Assembly (NCBI RefSeq): GCF_000430725.1
Contig: NZ_KE387216.1
Coordinates: 33,714-97,713 of the forward strand
Source: Azohydromonas australica DSM 1124
GTDB lineage: Bacteria > Pseudomonadota > Gammaproteobacteria > Burkholderiales > Burkholderiaceae_C
DNA: 64,000 nt
Reading direction: 5' to 3'
Position 1 is the first letter of the stretch, and every line of letters begins with the position of its first letter. The position numbers and the translations under genes are program-made. The notes below the pieces were generated by a model. The model worked only from the letters and a program-made list of their open reading frames with translations, did no database searches and had not been told where the DNA came from. Shown here piece by piece: positions 8,741 to 18,136 of the stretch.

Positions 8741-9688
8741 CTAGTCGTAATAGCTTCCATAATCGTGGATGGACTGTTTCCTTTTATTGAGCACGGGTAG
8801 CACGATCGGGCAATGTTCGATTGCTGAGAAGGCCTGTGAAATTGCGCTGGCCGGCGTTTTCGCTTCCTCAACAACCACGACGACCTGGCCCATGCGCGAA
8901 GCGAGAACCTTGGCTTCGGAGGTCAGTAGCAAAGGCGTCGTATCAAAAATAATAATCCGGTCCGGATAGCGGCTGGCTAACTCAACCATAAGAGCGTCCA
9001 TGGCGCTGCTGGCCAGCAACTCCGTTGAGCGCAAATTACGGGTGCCCGCTGGCAGGATTGACAGATTCGGAACATTGGTTCTCAGCAGCACCTGTGACAG
9101 GTCGGTGCTAGGGGTGGTCAGCACGTCAAGCAAACCCTTGCGCGGTTCGATGCCCAGCGTCTGGAGCAAGTTGGCCCGTATCACGTCGGCATCGACCAGG
9201 AGCACCGAGGTGTCGACCTCGATGGCCATGCTCATGGCCAGATTGATGGAGCAAAAAGTCTTGCCTTCACCCGGCAGGGCACTGGTCACCATGACCAGCG
9301 AACGTCGCTGCGTGGGATCAGAGGCTCCTGCGCGGATGTTGCTTAGCAAGGGTCTTTTAATATGGCGGAACTCCTCTGCCATGGTGGAGCGGGACCGGAT
9401 TGAAGCCAGCACGCCCGAATCTTCGAGGTGTTGCAGGTCCAGCGTGATGGCGGCGGAAGTGGCCCCTGAGGAGACAGCGGGCCTGCTGGGAAAGGCACTG
9501 TTGCGAGCAGTGCGCATGTCCGAATCCGCGACTTCGTCCTGCTGTCCATGACTTTGCCCCTCGACCGCTTCTGCACCCGCCTGGCCGCCGCGCTTCAAAA
9601 CGAGAAGGTCCTCAGCCATGCCAGGGATTTCCACGCCAGTCTGTACAAGCTGCTGCAGGCGAATGGATGCAAGTTCAATGATGTTCAT
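8741..9688 (-). CDS. Bacterial tyrosine autokinase (CpsD/CapB/EpsG type) for EPS chain-length control
   Basis: 315 residues from the ATG at 9688; a longer frame from a TTG at 9724 would overlap the upstream gene. Walker A ALPGEGKT is at 137-144, Walker A' LLVDADV near 163-169 and Walker B IIIFDTTP further on. The C-terminus carries a short tyrosine cluster (YGSYYD), the usual autophosphorylation tail. The N-terminal ~110 residues are a variable soluble region. The enzyme phosphorylates itself and, with the adjacent membrane chain-length protein, controls polymer length and export. The pair replaces a single Wzc and resembles that of exosortase-A type EPS clusters. Confidence 0.85.
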   Translation of the reverse strand: MNIIELASIRLQQLVQTGVEIPGMAEDLLVLKRGGQAGAEAVEGQSHGQQDEVADSDMRTARNSAFPSRPAVSSGATSAAITLDLQHLEDSGVLASIRSRSTMAEEFRHIKRPLLSNIRAGASDPTQRRSLVMVTSALPGEGKTFCSINLAMSMAIEVDTSVLLVDADVIRANLLQTLGIEPRKGLLDVLTTPSTDLSQVLLRTNVPNLSILPAGTRNLRSTELLASSAMDALMVELASRYPDRIIIFDTTPLLLTSEAKVLASRMGQVVVVVEEAKTPASAISQAFSAIEHCPIVLPVLNKRKQSIHDYGSYYD

Positions 9689-9707
9689 GGTCAGTATGTC
9701 GTCCCAT

Positions 9708-11252
9708 TCATTGGCCCAAAGCAATCCAGGCGACCCATCCCGCCTGCAGCAGCATCAGCGCGCCGGCCACTGCCTTGAACTTCAGGGCTTCGGCATGCTG
9801 GTGCGATGTCACACTGGGTCCGGACTGCATCGAGATCATGCCCAGGACCGGCCGTCGAGAAATGCGTGCCAGCGCCGCGACGCTGTCCACGGTGGGACGC
9901 AGGATACTGACCGCGATGGCCGTGCCAATGCCGGTGACAAGAGTCAGGACGACGGCGATCAGGGCCAAATGCAGTCGCGACGGGAATGCCGGAGCGCCGG
10001 CAGCCTGAGCAGGTTCAATGATCCTGAATTGAGCCAGTTGCGAGGTTTCATTGAGTTTCGCGCCCAACATCGCCGCTTCACGCCGGGCAACCAACTGCTC
10101 ATAATTTTTTCGGATCACGTCGTAGTCACGGTTGAGCTGGACCAGTTCGGCTTCCACCTGCGGCATCCGGTCGCCCACAGCTCGCGCTTGGTCCAGGGTG
10201 CTTTGCTTGGCCGCAAGCTGTGAGCGCAACGAGGCCACTTGTGCCTCCGACTCTGCCAGCGACAGCCGCAGCTTCTGGTAGACGGGGTTGATGCTGCCCT
10301 TGCCATCGACCGACTGCGGTGTCCGTGCCTCCGCGTCCCGACGCTGGTGAAGTTCCGTCGTCAGCCGCTCTACGGACCGGCGGGCATTGATCACGTCCGG
10401 ATGATGATCGGTGAACCGCTGCAGCAACTCCTCCAGCAGCTTGCGCTGGGCCTGCAGCCGCGTATCGATCTCGGCCACGATCGGCGACATATCTGCCGCC
10501 GTCTGCTGTGTCGCTTCCAATTGAAGGGAGTTCCTGTAAGCATCACGGGATTTTTCTGCGGCAGCAAGTTCGCTGCGAAGCCTGTTGACCTCCTCGGACA
10601 GAACCGACATGCGTGTGAAATAGTCCTGTGCTGAGACCCCGCTAGTACCGAAGTTGCGAATCTTGAATTCCTTCAGCCGGTTTTCTGCCTCTGCGAGCTT
10701 GGTTTCATAGCTTTGGATCTGATGCTCGATGAATTCCTCGGCATCCTGGGAATCGCGCTGCTTGGACGAAGCGCCGGATGTCACAAACAAGTCGACAGTG
10801 GCCTTTACCAGGCGTTGCGCGTGTTCCGGCGAATCACCGCGGTAGCTGATCTGGTAGAAATTGTCATTGCCGGTCGGCACGATATTGATTTTGGTCATCA
10901 GCCGGCTGACCGTTGCTTCGCGCCGCTCCGCGTCGCCATCTGCGAGTCCGAGTTCTGGCATCTCTACCAGACGCTGCACGTTGGGCCGGGAAATCAACGT
11001 GCGGGCCAGCATACGCACCTGCTGATCCATGTCCGGCTGATAGGTCAGGGCGTTCATCATCGGTTTGAGAACCGACTGCGTGTTCACCCAGACCCGGGCC
11101 GTTGCTTCGTATTGGTTCGGCACGAGAGAGATGCCGATGGCCAGCAACGGGGCCACTGCACAGGACACGGACAACGCCAGCCATCGCCGGCGTTGCACGG
11201 CCGCGACCAAGCTACGGATCTTTTCTGGAACGGAATCTGCAGCTGCGCTCAT
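9708..11252 (-). CDS. EPS chain-length determinant protein (Wzz/PCP type, exosortase-A cluster subtype)
   Basis: 514 residues from MSAAADSVPEK at 11252; the longer frame to 11426 adds 58 residues that are not protein-like. A membrane segment lies near residues 20-40 (LALSVSCAVAPLLAIGIS). A periplasmic Wzz domain follows (NQYEATARVWVNTQSVLKP), then a long coiled-coil region around residues 170-400 and a second membrane segment (LALIAVVLTLVTGIGTAIAV). A third hydrophobic stretch is at the very end. It forms the inner-membrane co-polymerase that sets chain length together with the kinase encoded 19 bases downstream. The long coiled-coil resembles the TIGR03007-type proteins of exosortase-A clusters, though no exosortase gene is in the window. 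Confidence 0.85.
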   Translation of the reverse strand: MSAAADSVPEKIRSLVAAVQRRRWLALSVSCAVAPLLAIGISLVPNQYEATARVWVNTQSVLKPMMNALTYQPDMDQQVRMLARTLISRPNVQRLVEMPELGLADGDAERREATVSRLMTKINIVPTGNDNFYQISYRGDSPEHAQRLVKATVDLFVTSGASSKQRDSQDAEEFIEHQIQSYETKLAEAENRLKEFKIRNFGTSGVSAQDYFTRMSVLSEEVNRLRSELAAAEKSRDAYRNSLQLEATQQTAADMSPIVAEIDTRLQAQRKLLEELLQRFTDHHPDVINARRSVERLTTELHQRRDAEARTPQSVDGKGSINPVYQKLRLSLAESEAQVASLRSQLAAKQSTLDQARAVGDRMPQVEAELVQLNRDYDVIRKNYEQLVARREAAMLGAKLNETSQLAQFRIIEPAQAAGAPAFPSRLHLALIAVVLTLVTGIGTAIAVSILRPTVDSVAALARISRRPVLGMISMQSGPSVTSHQHAEALKFKAVAGALMLLQAGWVAWIALGQ

Positions 11253-11668
11253 CGGTGTCCGTTTCGGCTGAAGTCTTCTCTTATCGCAACCGGGCCAGCA
11301 ACGCCGCCCGGATTGCGTCCCATCCGAAACCAGTGTGCACCCGACGCGCCCAGGTGAAAGCAAGTATTGCTGCCTTCTCCCCCACGAATCAGGGTTCATC
11401 GCATCAGACCGGTTGCACTTCGACACCGTAACGACGACCCTTACGCCATTCGCCGGCTCCTCTTGGTGGTCTCACCATGCGAGAGGTAGGCTGGCCGCAA
11501 AACAAGACAAACAATCCCGAGGCCGGAGCGTATCGGTATGGGAGTCGAAGTCCTGATGTGTCCACACACATCACTGGAGGGGCAAGTGAAGTCCAGACGC
11601 TGCAGTCGCGTGCATACCAAGCCCGTGCTTACCGCCATCGGTTGGCTTATCCACAAGTGAGTCAAGGA
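11253..11668. promoter_or_regulatory. Divergent control region of the EPS locus, with an 18-base dyad
   Basis: The leftward export unit and the rightward assembly operon start from this ~416-base region, so both promoters should lie here. GATGTGT at 11556-11562 and ACACATC at 11567-11573 form a perfect dyad with a CCAC centre, a plausible operator or hairpin. The sequence from 11477 is an open frame, but it does not read as protein, which is why the sugar transferase start is placed at 11669. No unambiguous -35/-10 pair was identified. Confidence 0.45.
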
Positions 11669-12904
11669 ATGAAAAACCAAAGCGGATTGCGGTCCTCGCC
11701 GATTTTGGAATTTGCGCACCTGACCCCAGAGAACCGATTTCTGCCATGCGAAGTGGTTGACAAGGCCGACGTTCCCACTGCCGCTTCTGGCGAACAGCCC
11801 GGGAATTGGGAAAAGCCCGTGCATGCATCCTTCTCTGCACCGCGGCTGCATCTCAAGAGCACCTTACCGACCAACGATTTCCATGCGCAGTTGTTCCGCG
11901 AGAAGAGGCTGGCCGAACGCACGAAGCGCCCCTTGTCCATTGCGTTGTACAGGATCGATGAGCAAGCCATTGCCAACGATCAGGCAACCGGCGCAGACCA
12001 ACTGCTCGAGGTTCTCCACCAGGCTTCGCGGGAAACCGACATCATCGGCCACGTCAGCCATGACTTGATCGCGGTACTCTGTCCCGATACCGACGCGGCC
12101 GGTATGCGGGCGTATGTGAGCAAGGTGGAAAAAATCACTGCTGGGTGTTGGACCGTCGTTGATATCGCAACCTATCCCGATCGCCTTTTTGACGGCCTGG
12201 AAACCTTGAGCCAGCTCAAGCCTGAATTGCATCACCTGGTCGTTGGCGATCCCGGGACCCATCACGGCGGCTACCGTTCGAAGCGGGCACTTGACATACT
12301 GGGAGCCGCGCTTGCGCTGGTGCTACTGGCTCCCTTGATGGGCTTGGTGGCGCTGGCGATTGCGACAACGTCCCCGGGCCCTGTCCTCTTCAAGCAAATC
12401 CGCCTTGGCCGTGGTGGCGCCAAGTTTCTCTGCTACAAGTTCCGTTCCATGGTCGTCGATGGCGACGATGAGATCCACCGCAAATTCGTGGCCTCGCTCA
12501 TCAAGGGCGGACAAGACGACAAGAATGTAGGCCACGACGGCACGCCCGTCTTCAAGATGCGTTCTGATCCGCGGGTGACGTGGATTGGCAGAGTCATCAG
12601 GAAGACCAGCATCGACGAACTTCCCCAGCTCTTCAATGTGCTCAAGGGAGAAATGAGCTTGGTGGGGCCGCGGCCTCCAATCCCCTACGAGGCAGAAAAC
12701 TACCAGGCTTGGCATTTGCGCCGCATCCTGAGCGCGACCCCTGGTATCACGGGACTGTGGCAGGTAGAGGGACGCAGCAAGGTGACTTTCAGCGAGATGG
12801 TAAGACTGGATCTACGCTATATCCGCGAGTGTTCGCTGGGTCTCGACGTCAAGATTCTGATGAAGACGATCAAGGTAGTGCTTCAGTGTGATGGTGCGGT
12901 CTGA
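11669..12904 (+). CDS. Priming sugar-1-phosphate transferase (WbaP/WcaJ type) with N-terminal degenerate GGDEF-like domain
   Basis: The C-terminal ~210 residues are the polyprenyl-phosphate hexose-1-phosphate transferase domain: SKRALDILGAALALV, SPGPVLFKQIRLG, FKMRSDPRVTWIGRVIRK, the DELPQL signature, MSLVGPRPP and GITGLWQVEGRS. It starts assembly by loading the first sugar on undecaprenyl phosphate at the inner membrane. The usual N-terminal membrane helices are missing. Instead residues ~60-190 look like a decayed GGDEF fold (ERTKRPLSIALYRID, ETDIIGHVSHDLIAVLCPDT), with SHDLI where GGDEF should be. Start is uncertain: ATG 11669 has AAGGA directly beside it, and an in-frame ATG at 11477 also exists. 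First gene of the rightward operon. Confidence 0.85.
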   Translation: MKNQSGLRSSPILEFAHLTPENRFLPCEVVDKADVPTAASGEQPGNWEKPVHASFSAPRLHLKSTLPTNDFHAQLFREKRLAERTKRPLSIALYRIDEQAIANDQATGADQLLEVLHQASRETDIIGHVSHDLIAVLCPDTDAAGMRAYVSKVEKITAGCWTVVDIATYPDRLFDGLETLSQLKPELHHLVVGDPGTHHGGYRSKRALDILGAALALVLLAPLMGLVALAIATTSPGPVLFKQIRLGRGGAKFLCYKFRSMVVDGDDEIHRKFVASLIKGGQDDKNVGHDGTPVFKMRSDPRVTWIGRVIRKTSIDELPQLFNVLKGEMSLVGPRPPIPYEAENYQAWHLRRILSATPGITGLWQVEGRSKVTFSEMVRLDLRYIRECSLGLDVKILMKTIKVVLQCDGAV

Positions 12905-12926
12905 ATAGAGGAACGGAAGCAAAGCA

Positions 12927-13907
12927 ATGGAAATCAACGGCGCAAGCATTCTCGTTACCGGGGGGGCGGGTCTGATTGGATCCTCCACCATCGACCGGCT
13001 CCTGCGGGAACATTCTCCAGGCCGGGTCGTAATCTTGGACAACCTTAGCCGAGGATCGCTGTCCAACGTCACCGAAGCGCTTGAGGACCCGCGGGTGACT
13101 TTGGTGCAAGGCGACATCCGCGACATGGACGTCGTGCGCAAGGCGATGCATGGCATGGACGCCGTTATCCACATGGCCGCGTTGCGCATCACGGCGTGCG
13201 CGGCCAATCCTCGCGAGGCCATGCAGGTGATGTGCGACGGCAGTTTCAACGTCGTTGAGGCCGCCACCGAGGCGCGGGTGAAAAAGATCGTAGCCGCTTC
13301 GTCGGCTTCGGTTTACGGACTGGCCGAGCAGTTTCCGACGCCAGAGGAACATCACCCGTACAACAACCAGACTTGGTACGGCGCCAGCAAGGTTCTGCTC
13401 GAGGGCTTGCTTCGCTCCTATCACGCTATGCACGGGCTGCCCTATGTGGCCCTGCGGTATTTCAACGTCTACGGCCCGCGCATGGACCTGCACGGCAAGT
13501 ACACCGAGGTGCTGATCCGGTGGATGCAGCGTATCGATGCAGGGCAGCCGCCCATCATCCTGGGCGACGGCAAGCAGACCATGGATTTTGTCTACATCGA
13601 CGATGTGGCGCAGGCCAACGTGCTGGCCCTGGCCTGCGATGTGGAAGACGAGGTTTTCAATGTGGCCAGCGGCATCGAAACCAGTCTCAATGACTTGGCA
13701 GCGGGGCTGATTGAGGTAATGGGCTCGGACACGACGCCCGAGTACGGTGCCGAGCGCGCGGTTAACCCCGTGTCGCGCCGCTTGGCTGACACCAGCAAGG
13801 CGCAGCGCCTGCTCGGTTTCAGGGCGCAGGTGGCGCTGGATGACGGGTTGAGACAGCTGGTGCAATGGTGGCATCGCAACAAGAACTGCATGGAGCTCGC
13901 AGCATGA
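12927..13907 (+). CDS. NAD-dependent nucleotide-sugar epimerase/dehydratase (extended SDR)
   Basis: 326 residues. The N-terminal dinucleotide-binding loop GGAGLIG is at 12-18. The catalytic Tyr151 and Lys155 (YGASK) follow an SSASVYG segment, and RYFNVYGPRM and DFVYIDDVA are typical of UDP-glucose 4-epimerase-like proteins. It probably supplies a nucleotide sugar (an epimerised hexose or HexNAc) for the repeat unit; the exact substrate is not clear. It follows the priming transferase by 22 bases and its stop overlaps the next start (ATGA), so the genes are translationally coupled. Confidence 0.8.
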   Translation: MEINGASILVTGGAGLIGSSTIDRLLREHSPGRVVILDNLSRGSLSNVTEALEDPRVTLVQGDIRDMDVVRKAMHGMDAVIHMAALRITACAANPREAMQVMCDGSFNVVEAATEARVKKIVAASSASVYGLAEQFPTPEEHHPYNNQTWYGASKVLLEGLLRSYHAMHGLPYVALRYFNVYGPRMDLHGKYTEVLIRWMQRIDAGQPPIILGDGKQTMDFVYIDDVAQANVLALACDVEDEVFNVASGIETSLNDLAAGLIEVMGSDTTPEYGAERAVNPVSRRLADTSKAQRLLGFRAQVALDDGLRQLVQWWHRNKNCMELAA

Positions 13908-15097
13908 TTCCCATTGCAAAGCCCTGCATGGGCGAGGCGGAAGCCGATGCGGCGCGACGCGCCATCTTGAGTGGCTGGACCACGCAGGGACCCGAGGTCG
14001 CGGCCTTCGAACGAGAATTCGCCGCCTACGTCGGCGCCAACCATGCGTGCGCTGTCTCCAACTGCACGACGGCGCTGCACTTGGCGCTGCTGGCCGCCGG
14101 CGTCAAACCTGGAGACGAGGTCATCACGGTCAGCCACTCCTTCATCGCTACCGCGAACAGCATCCGCTATTGTGGAGCGATTCCGGTCTTTGCGGACATC
14201 GAGCCGCAGACCTACAACATCTCCGTCTCCCAGGTCGAGGCCCTCATCACGGAGCGCACGCGTGCCATCCTGTGCGTCCACCAGATCGGGATGCCTTGCG
14301 ACCTGCGCGCCCTGGTGGACCTGGGACGCCGCCGCAGCCTGTACGTGATCGAGGATGCCGCCTGTGCCATCGGCTCGGACATCCTGTGGGACGGCTGCTG
14401 GGAGAAGATCGGAAAACCGCATGCAGACGCAGCCTGCTTTTCCTTCCATCCCCGCAAGGTCATCAGCACTGGCGACGGCGGCATGATCACCACACGCCAC
14501 GCGGACTGGGATCAGCAATTCCGGTTGTTGCGCCAGCACGCCATGAGCGTGCCTGATACGGTGCGCCATGCCGCCTCGCAAGTCGTGTACGAAACGTACC
14601 CCACGGTAGGCTTCAACTACCGCCTGACCGACATCCAGGCCGCGGTCGGGCGGGAGCAGCTCAAGCGGCTGCCTGACATCGTGCGGCGGCGGCGCGAACT
14701 GGCTGCTCGGTATTGCGAACTCCTGTCAAATGTCCAGGATCTCGAATTGCCGTGGGAGCCGTCCTGGGCTCGCAGTAACTGGCAAAGCTTTGCCGTGAAG
14801 CTGCCCCGAGGTGCGGACCAGCGCGCGGTGATGCAGCTCCTGATGGATCAGGGCGTGAGCAGCAGGCGTGGAATTATGTGTGCGCATCGCGAGCCTGCAT
14901 ACGCTGCGCAGTCGTTGCGCCGCCCGTTACCGCATTCGGAAGCGGCACAGGACCATGACCTGCTGTTGCCACTGTACTCGGACATGAGCGATGACGATCA
15001 GGTGCGGGTGGTGGCGGCACTGCGCATGGCCTTGACCAACAGCGCGGCCATGAGAGCGGAGGGTGCCATCCCAGGAGTGCTGGAGATCAATACCTAG
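13904..15097 (+). CDS. DegT/DnrJ/EryC1/StrS-type sugar aminotransferase
   Basis: 397 residues from the ATG at 13904, which overlaps the previous stop as ATGA; an ATG at 13865 would add residues unrelated to the family. Hallmarks are GPEVAAFEREFAAYVG, the PLP-binding Asp (VIEDAACAIGS) and the Schiff-base lysine K185 in SFHPRKVISTGDGG. GFNYRLTDIQAAVGREQ is also standard. It transfers an amino group to a keto-sugar nucleotide in the cytoplasm. Together with the upstream SDR enzyme it predicts an amino sugar in the polymer. Confidence 0.85.
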   Translation: MIPIAKPCMGEAEADAARRAILSGWTTQGPEVAAFEREFAAYVGANHACAVSNCTTALHLALLAAGVKPGDEVITVSHSFIATANSIRYCGAIPVFADIEPQTYNISVSQVEALITERTRAILCVHQIGMPCDLRALVDLGRRRSLYVIEDAACAIGSDILWDGCWEKIGKPHADAACFSFHPRKVISTGDGGMITTRHADWDQQFRLLRQHAMSVPDTVRHAASQVVYETYPTVGFNYRLTDIQAAVGREQLKRLPDIVRRRRELAARYCELLSNVQDLELPWEPSWARSNWQSFAVKLPRGADQRAVMQLLMDQGVSSRRGIMCAHREPAYAAQSLRRPLPHSEAAQDHDLLLPLYSDMSDDDQVRVVAALRMALTNSAAMRAEGAIPGVLEINT

Positions 15098-15333
15098 TGG
15101 CGCCCAGGCCGGCACACCTTCAGGATGTTCGATGCAGGCAGCACTGGAACGCCGAGCGAAAGAGGAGTCAGGAGATCAAGGTGGCCTCGCATGACTGCAT
15201 GCCGGGCCGCATGGGCGCACTGCTCGATGCACCCTGCATCCGTGAGAGTCGCTGACACGTACGCCGGTTGCGGGCGTGTCCTTGATTTCCCAGCTGGCGT
15301 TCGCGCACAACAGCCCAAGTAACAGAGGAAGCA

Positions 15334-16956
15334 ATGACGAATGAAAGCGCATCGCTGGATGCTGGCTCGCCGCATCAGGGCCAAGCATCAGTCGGCGAGG
15401 CGGCATCCCGGCAAAGACAAAGCTATCGGGACATCATCAAGTCGTCGTTGCTCATTGGTGGCTCGTCGGCCACCAATGTCCTCGTCAGCATCGTCCGTAC
15501 CAAAATCCTGGCCGTATTGCTCGGCCCTGGTGGCTATGCCATCGTCGGTACCTATTGGCAAATAGTCGATTTGACCCGGACGGTTGCCCAGATGGGCATT
15601 AACAGCAGTGGCGTACGACAGATTGCCGACGCACTGGCGAGCAGCAATGAGGCCCGTGTTGCACGTACCGCGCAAATTCTGCGGCGTGTCTGCGTGGTGA
15701 GCGCCATTGCTGGTGCCGTGCTGCTCGTGGGCGGCGGCGGGTTGATTTCGCAGTTCAGCTTCGGTAACGATGCGCATGCCTCGCACATCATGTGGCTCTC
15801 CTTGGCTGCGTTCTTCGCAATACTGTCAGGCGGTCAAGGCGCCTTGCTGCAAGGAGTTCGCCGTATTGGAGACCTCGCCAAGTTGACTGTCATCGGTGGG
15901 CTACTGGGTACATTGGCCAGTATTGTGTCGGTGTATTTCTATGGCAATGCCGGCATCGTCCCGAGCGTGATTCTCACTGCTGCCTGCACGACAGTCGTGG
16001 CATGGTATCTCAGCCGCAAGATTTGCTTCGCGAAAACGCCGCTGAGCTTCTCGGAGTTCAGGGAGGGGGCGTCTGAGCTTCTTAAGCTCGGTTTGGCATT
16101 CATGGGGAGCGCCGTGCTGACACAGGTGTCAGCTTACCTTGTACGCATCATAGCGGTCAGGAAAGCCGGGCTTAATGACGCAGGCATGTACCAAGCGGCA
16201 TGGGCCATTGGGGGTATGTACACCACGTTTATCTTGAGCGCGCTGGGCACGGATTTCTATCCCCGTCTTGTCAGCGTCGCCAGCAATCACAAGCTTTGCA
16301 ATCGATTGGTGAACGAACAGGTGCTGGTAAGCGGACTGTTTGCGTTGCCCGGCGTCTTGGCCACTATCGCCCTTGCTCCCTTGGTGATCAACGTCTTCTA
16401 CAGTTCTGAATTTAATGGTGCCATCGATATCCTACGTTGGATATGTCTAGGTATGATGTTGCGAGTGTGGATTTATCCTTTGGGATATATCCTTGTCGCA
16501 AAAAACAAGCGCTGCCTTTTTCTTACCATCGATGCCACGTGGTCAGTATTGAGCGTCGTGCTGGCCTGGTTCTGCTTGTCTGCTTTCGGAATCAATGGCG
16601 CTGGCATGGCCTATTTCGCATCCTATGTATGCCATACCTTGTTCGTCTGGATCGCCGTACGCAGGATCACAGGATTCCGCTGGACATCAACGAACCTACG
16701 GATTGCGATTTTCTCGTCCGTTGCCATTGGTGTTACTTTTGTTGGGGTCGGCACCTTACCGACTGCCGCCGGTATTGTCTTGGGTTGCTTAGTGACACTG
16801 GTGTGCGCGATGCTAGCGATGCACATCTTGGTCAGCTTGTCCGCACCCGATCGTGTACCCAAGTTCGTCACACGCCTGATTAGTGCATTGCCCTTTTTCT
16901 TCAAGCGCTTTGGCTTCGTGCAGCGTGCTGCAGAAAAACCCTCGTCCCCCCCTTGA
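15334..16956 (+). CDS. wzx: Wzx-type polysaccharide flippase (MOP superfamily)
   Basis: 540 residues with about 12-14 predicted membrane segments, a short charged N-terminus and a start supported by GAGGAAG eight bases upstream. The N-terminal part (SLLIGGSSATNVLVSIVRTKILAVLLGPGG split here as short motifs) and GMYQAAWAIGGMY resemble O-antigen translocases. The protein would flip lipid-linked repeat units across the inner membrane for Wzy-dependent polymerisation. It is preceded by 236 bases with no visible gene, so a secondary promoter could exist there. Symbol given by function class. Confidence 0.85.
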   Translation: MTNESASLDAGSPHQGQASVGEAASRQRQSYRDIIKSSLLIGGSSATNVLVSIVRTKILAVLLGPGGYAIVGTYWQIVDLTRTVAQMGINSSGVRQIADALASSNEARVARTAQILRRVCVVSAIAGAVLLVGGGGLISQFSFGNDAHASHIMWLSLAAFFAILSGGQGALLQGVRRIGDLAKLTVIGGLLGTLASIVSVYFYGNAGIVPSVILTAACTTVVAWYLSRKICFAKTPLSFSEFREGASELLKLGLAFMGSAVLTQVSAYLVRIIAVRKAGLNDAGMYQAAWAIGGMYTTFILSALGTDFYPRLVSVASNHKLCNRLVNEQVLVSGLFALPGVLATIALAPLVINVFYSSEFNGAIDILRWICLGMMLRVWIYPLGYILVAKNKRCLFLTIDATWSVLSVVLAWFCLSAFGINGAGMAYFASYVCHTLFVWIAVRRITGFRWTSTNLRIAIFSSVAIGVTFVGVGTLPTAAGIVLGCLVTLVCAMLAMHILVSLSAPDRVPKFVTRLISALPFFFKRFGFVQRAAEKPSSPP

Positions 16957-17008
16957 GTTGCATAAGTTAGATTTCAAGGACGACTCACACATTAAGGATA
17001 AACGGGCT

Positions 17009-18037
17009 ATGAATGCTATTGACGTCGTAATTCCGTGCTATCGCTACGCTCACTACTTGGATGAGTGCGTAGGCAGCGTTCTTAGCCAAGCCGGAGTCGA
17101 CGTCCGCATTCTGATCGTTGATGACGCGTCGCCGGACGACACACCGATCGTTGCGCAGCGGCTCGTGCAGCGGGATTCCAGAGTAAATTACGTGCGAAAT
17201 CCGTCGAATATCGGACATATATCCACGTACAACAAGGGCATAGCTTGGGTCGAGGCGCCCTATATGTTGCTGCTGTCAGCGGATGACTTCGTTATGCCGG
17301 ATATGCTGCGCCGGGCGGTATCGCTGATGGAAACGCATCCCGACATGTCACTGTGCTTCGGCGAGGCACTAGAGCTCTATGACGATTACAGTACCAAAAG
17401 GGTCCGTATCGATCTTAATCTGCCGGAAGGAGCCACCAAGATACTGACCGGGGAGGAGTTTGTACGTCTTTGCGTCAATAGCGGTGCTACCAATATAGTT
17501 CCGACACCATCGGCTGTTGTCAATGCAAAATGGCTAAAACAGCTGGGTGGCTACCGTGCCGATCTGCCTCACAGTGGTGACTTGGAGATGTGGCTTCGCT
17601 TGGCTGCCCATGGCGGTGTGGGATTCATTAAGGACAAGGTGGCCGTATACCGAAGACATGGCTCTAATATGTCGTTGGGTTACTGCGATAACGAATGTAT
17701 TCTGGACCTGCAGCAGCGGAAAGCCGCGTTCGATGCTTTCTTCGAAACTTGCTCGTCGGCGCTGCCTTCAGCGTCCGTGCTGCATCGAGAACTGATAAAC
17801 CCTCTGGGTTATCAAGCGGTCATGTCGGCCTGCAGCGCATTTGACCACGGTCGCATGGACTTGTGCTCAAGCCTGCTGGCCCTGGCTTCAGAAATCGATC
17901 CTAGTATTCACCGGACCAGGGTTTGGAAAAACCTGGCCTATAAGCGTTTTATCGGCCCTTCAGCCACTAATGCACTTCGGTTCTTGTTTTCGATTTTGCC
18001 TTTGAAGAAGCGCGATCCGAAAGCGGTGCAAACGTGA
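17009..18037 (+). CDS. Glycosyltransferase family 2
   Basis: 342 residues from the ATG at 17009 with AAGGA upstream; the longer frame from 16883 would overlap wzx by 74 bases. It has the GT-A fold: DVVIPCYRYAHYLDECVGSV at the start, ILIVDDASPDDT, and the DxD-like LLSADDFV. A later segment (HSGDLEMWLRLAAHG) carries the usual ED/GD motif. It adds one sugar to the lipid-linked repeat unit on the cytoplasmic face; donor and linkage are unknown. Confidence 0.85.
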   Translation: MNAIDVVIPCYRYAHYLDECVGSVLSQAGVDVRILIVDDASPDDTPIVAQRLVQRDSRVNYVRNPSNIGHISTYNKGIAWVEAPYMLLLSADDFVMPDMLRRAVSLMETHPDMSLCFGEALELYDDYSTKRVRIDLNLPEGATKILTGEEFVRLCVNSGATNIVPTPSAVVNAKWLKQLGGYRADLPHSGDLEMWLRLAAHGGVGFIKDKVAVYRRHGSNMSLGYCDNECILDLQQRKAAFDAFFETCSSALPSASVLHRELINPLGYQAVMSACSAFDHGRMDLCSSLLALASEIDPSIHRTRVWKNLAYKRFIGPSATNALRFLFSILPLKKRDPKAVQT

Positions 18038-18136
18038 AACTGGTTGCTTGCCATGTGCTTGTGCCGAATTGCTTACCCGTGTTGCTTTGAGGTCCCGTGC
18101 GGGCGTCTCGTGCAATTAGTGGCGTAACTCATCATC

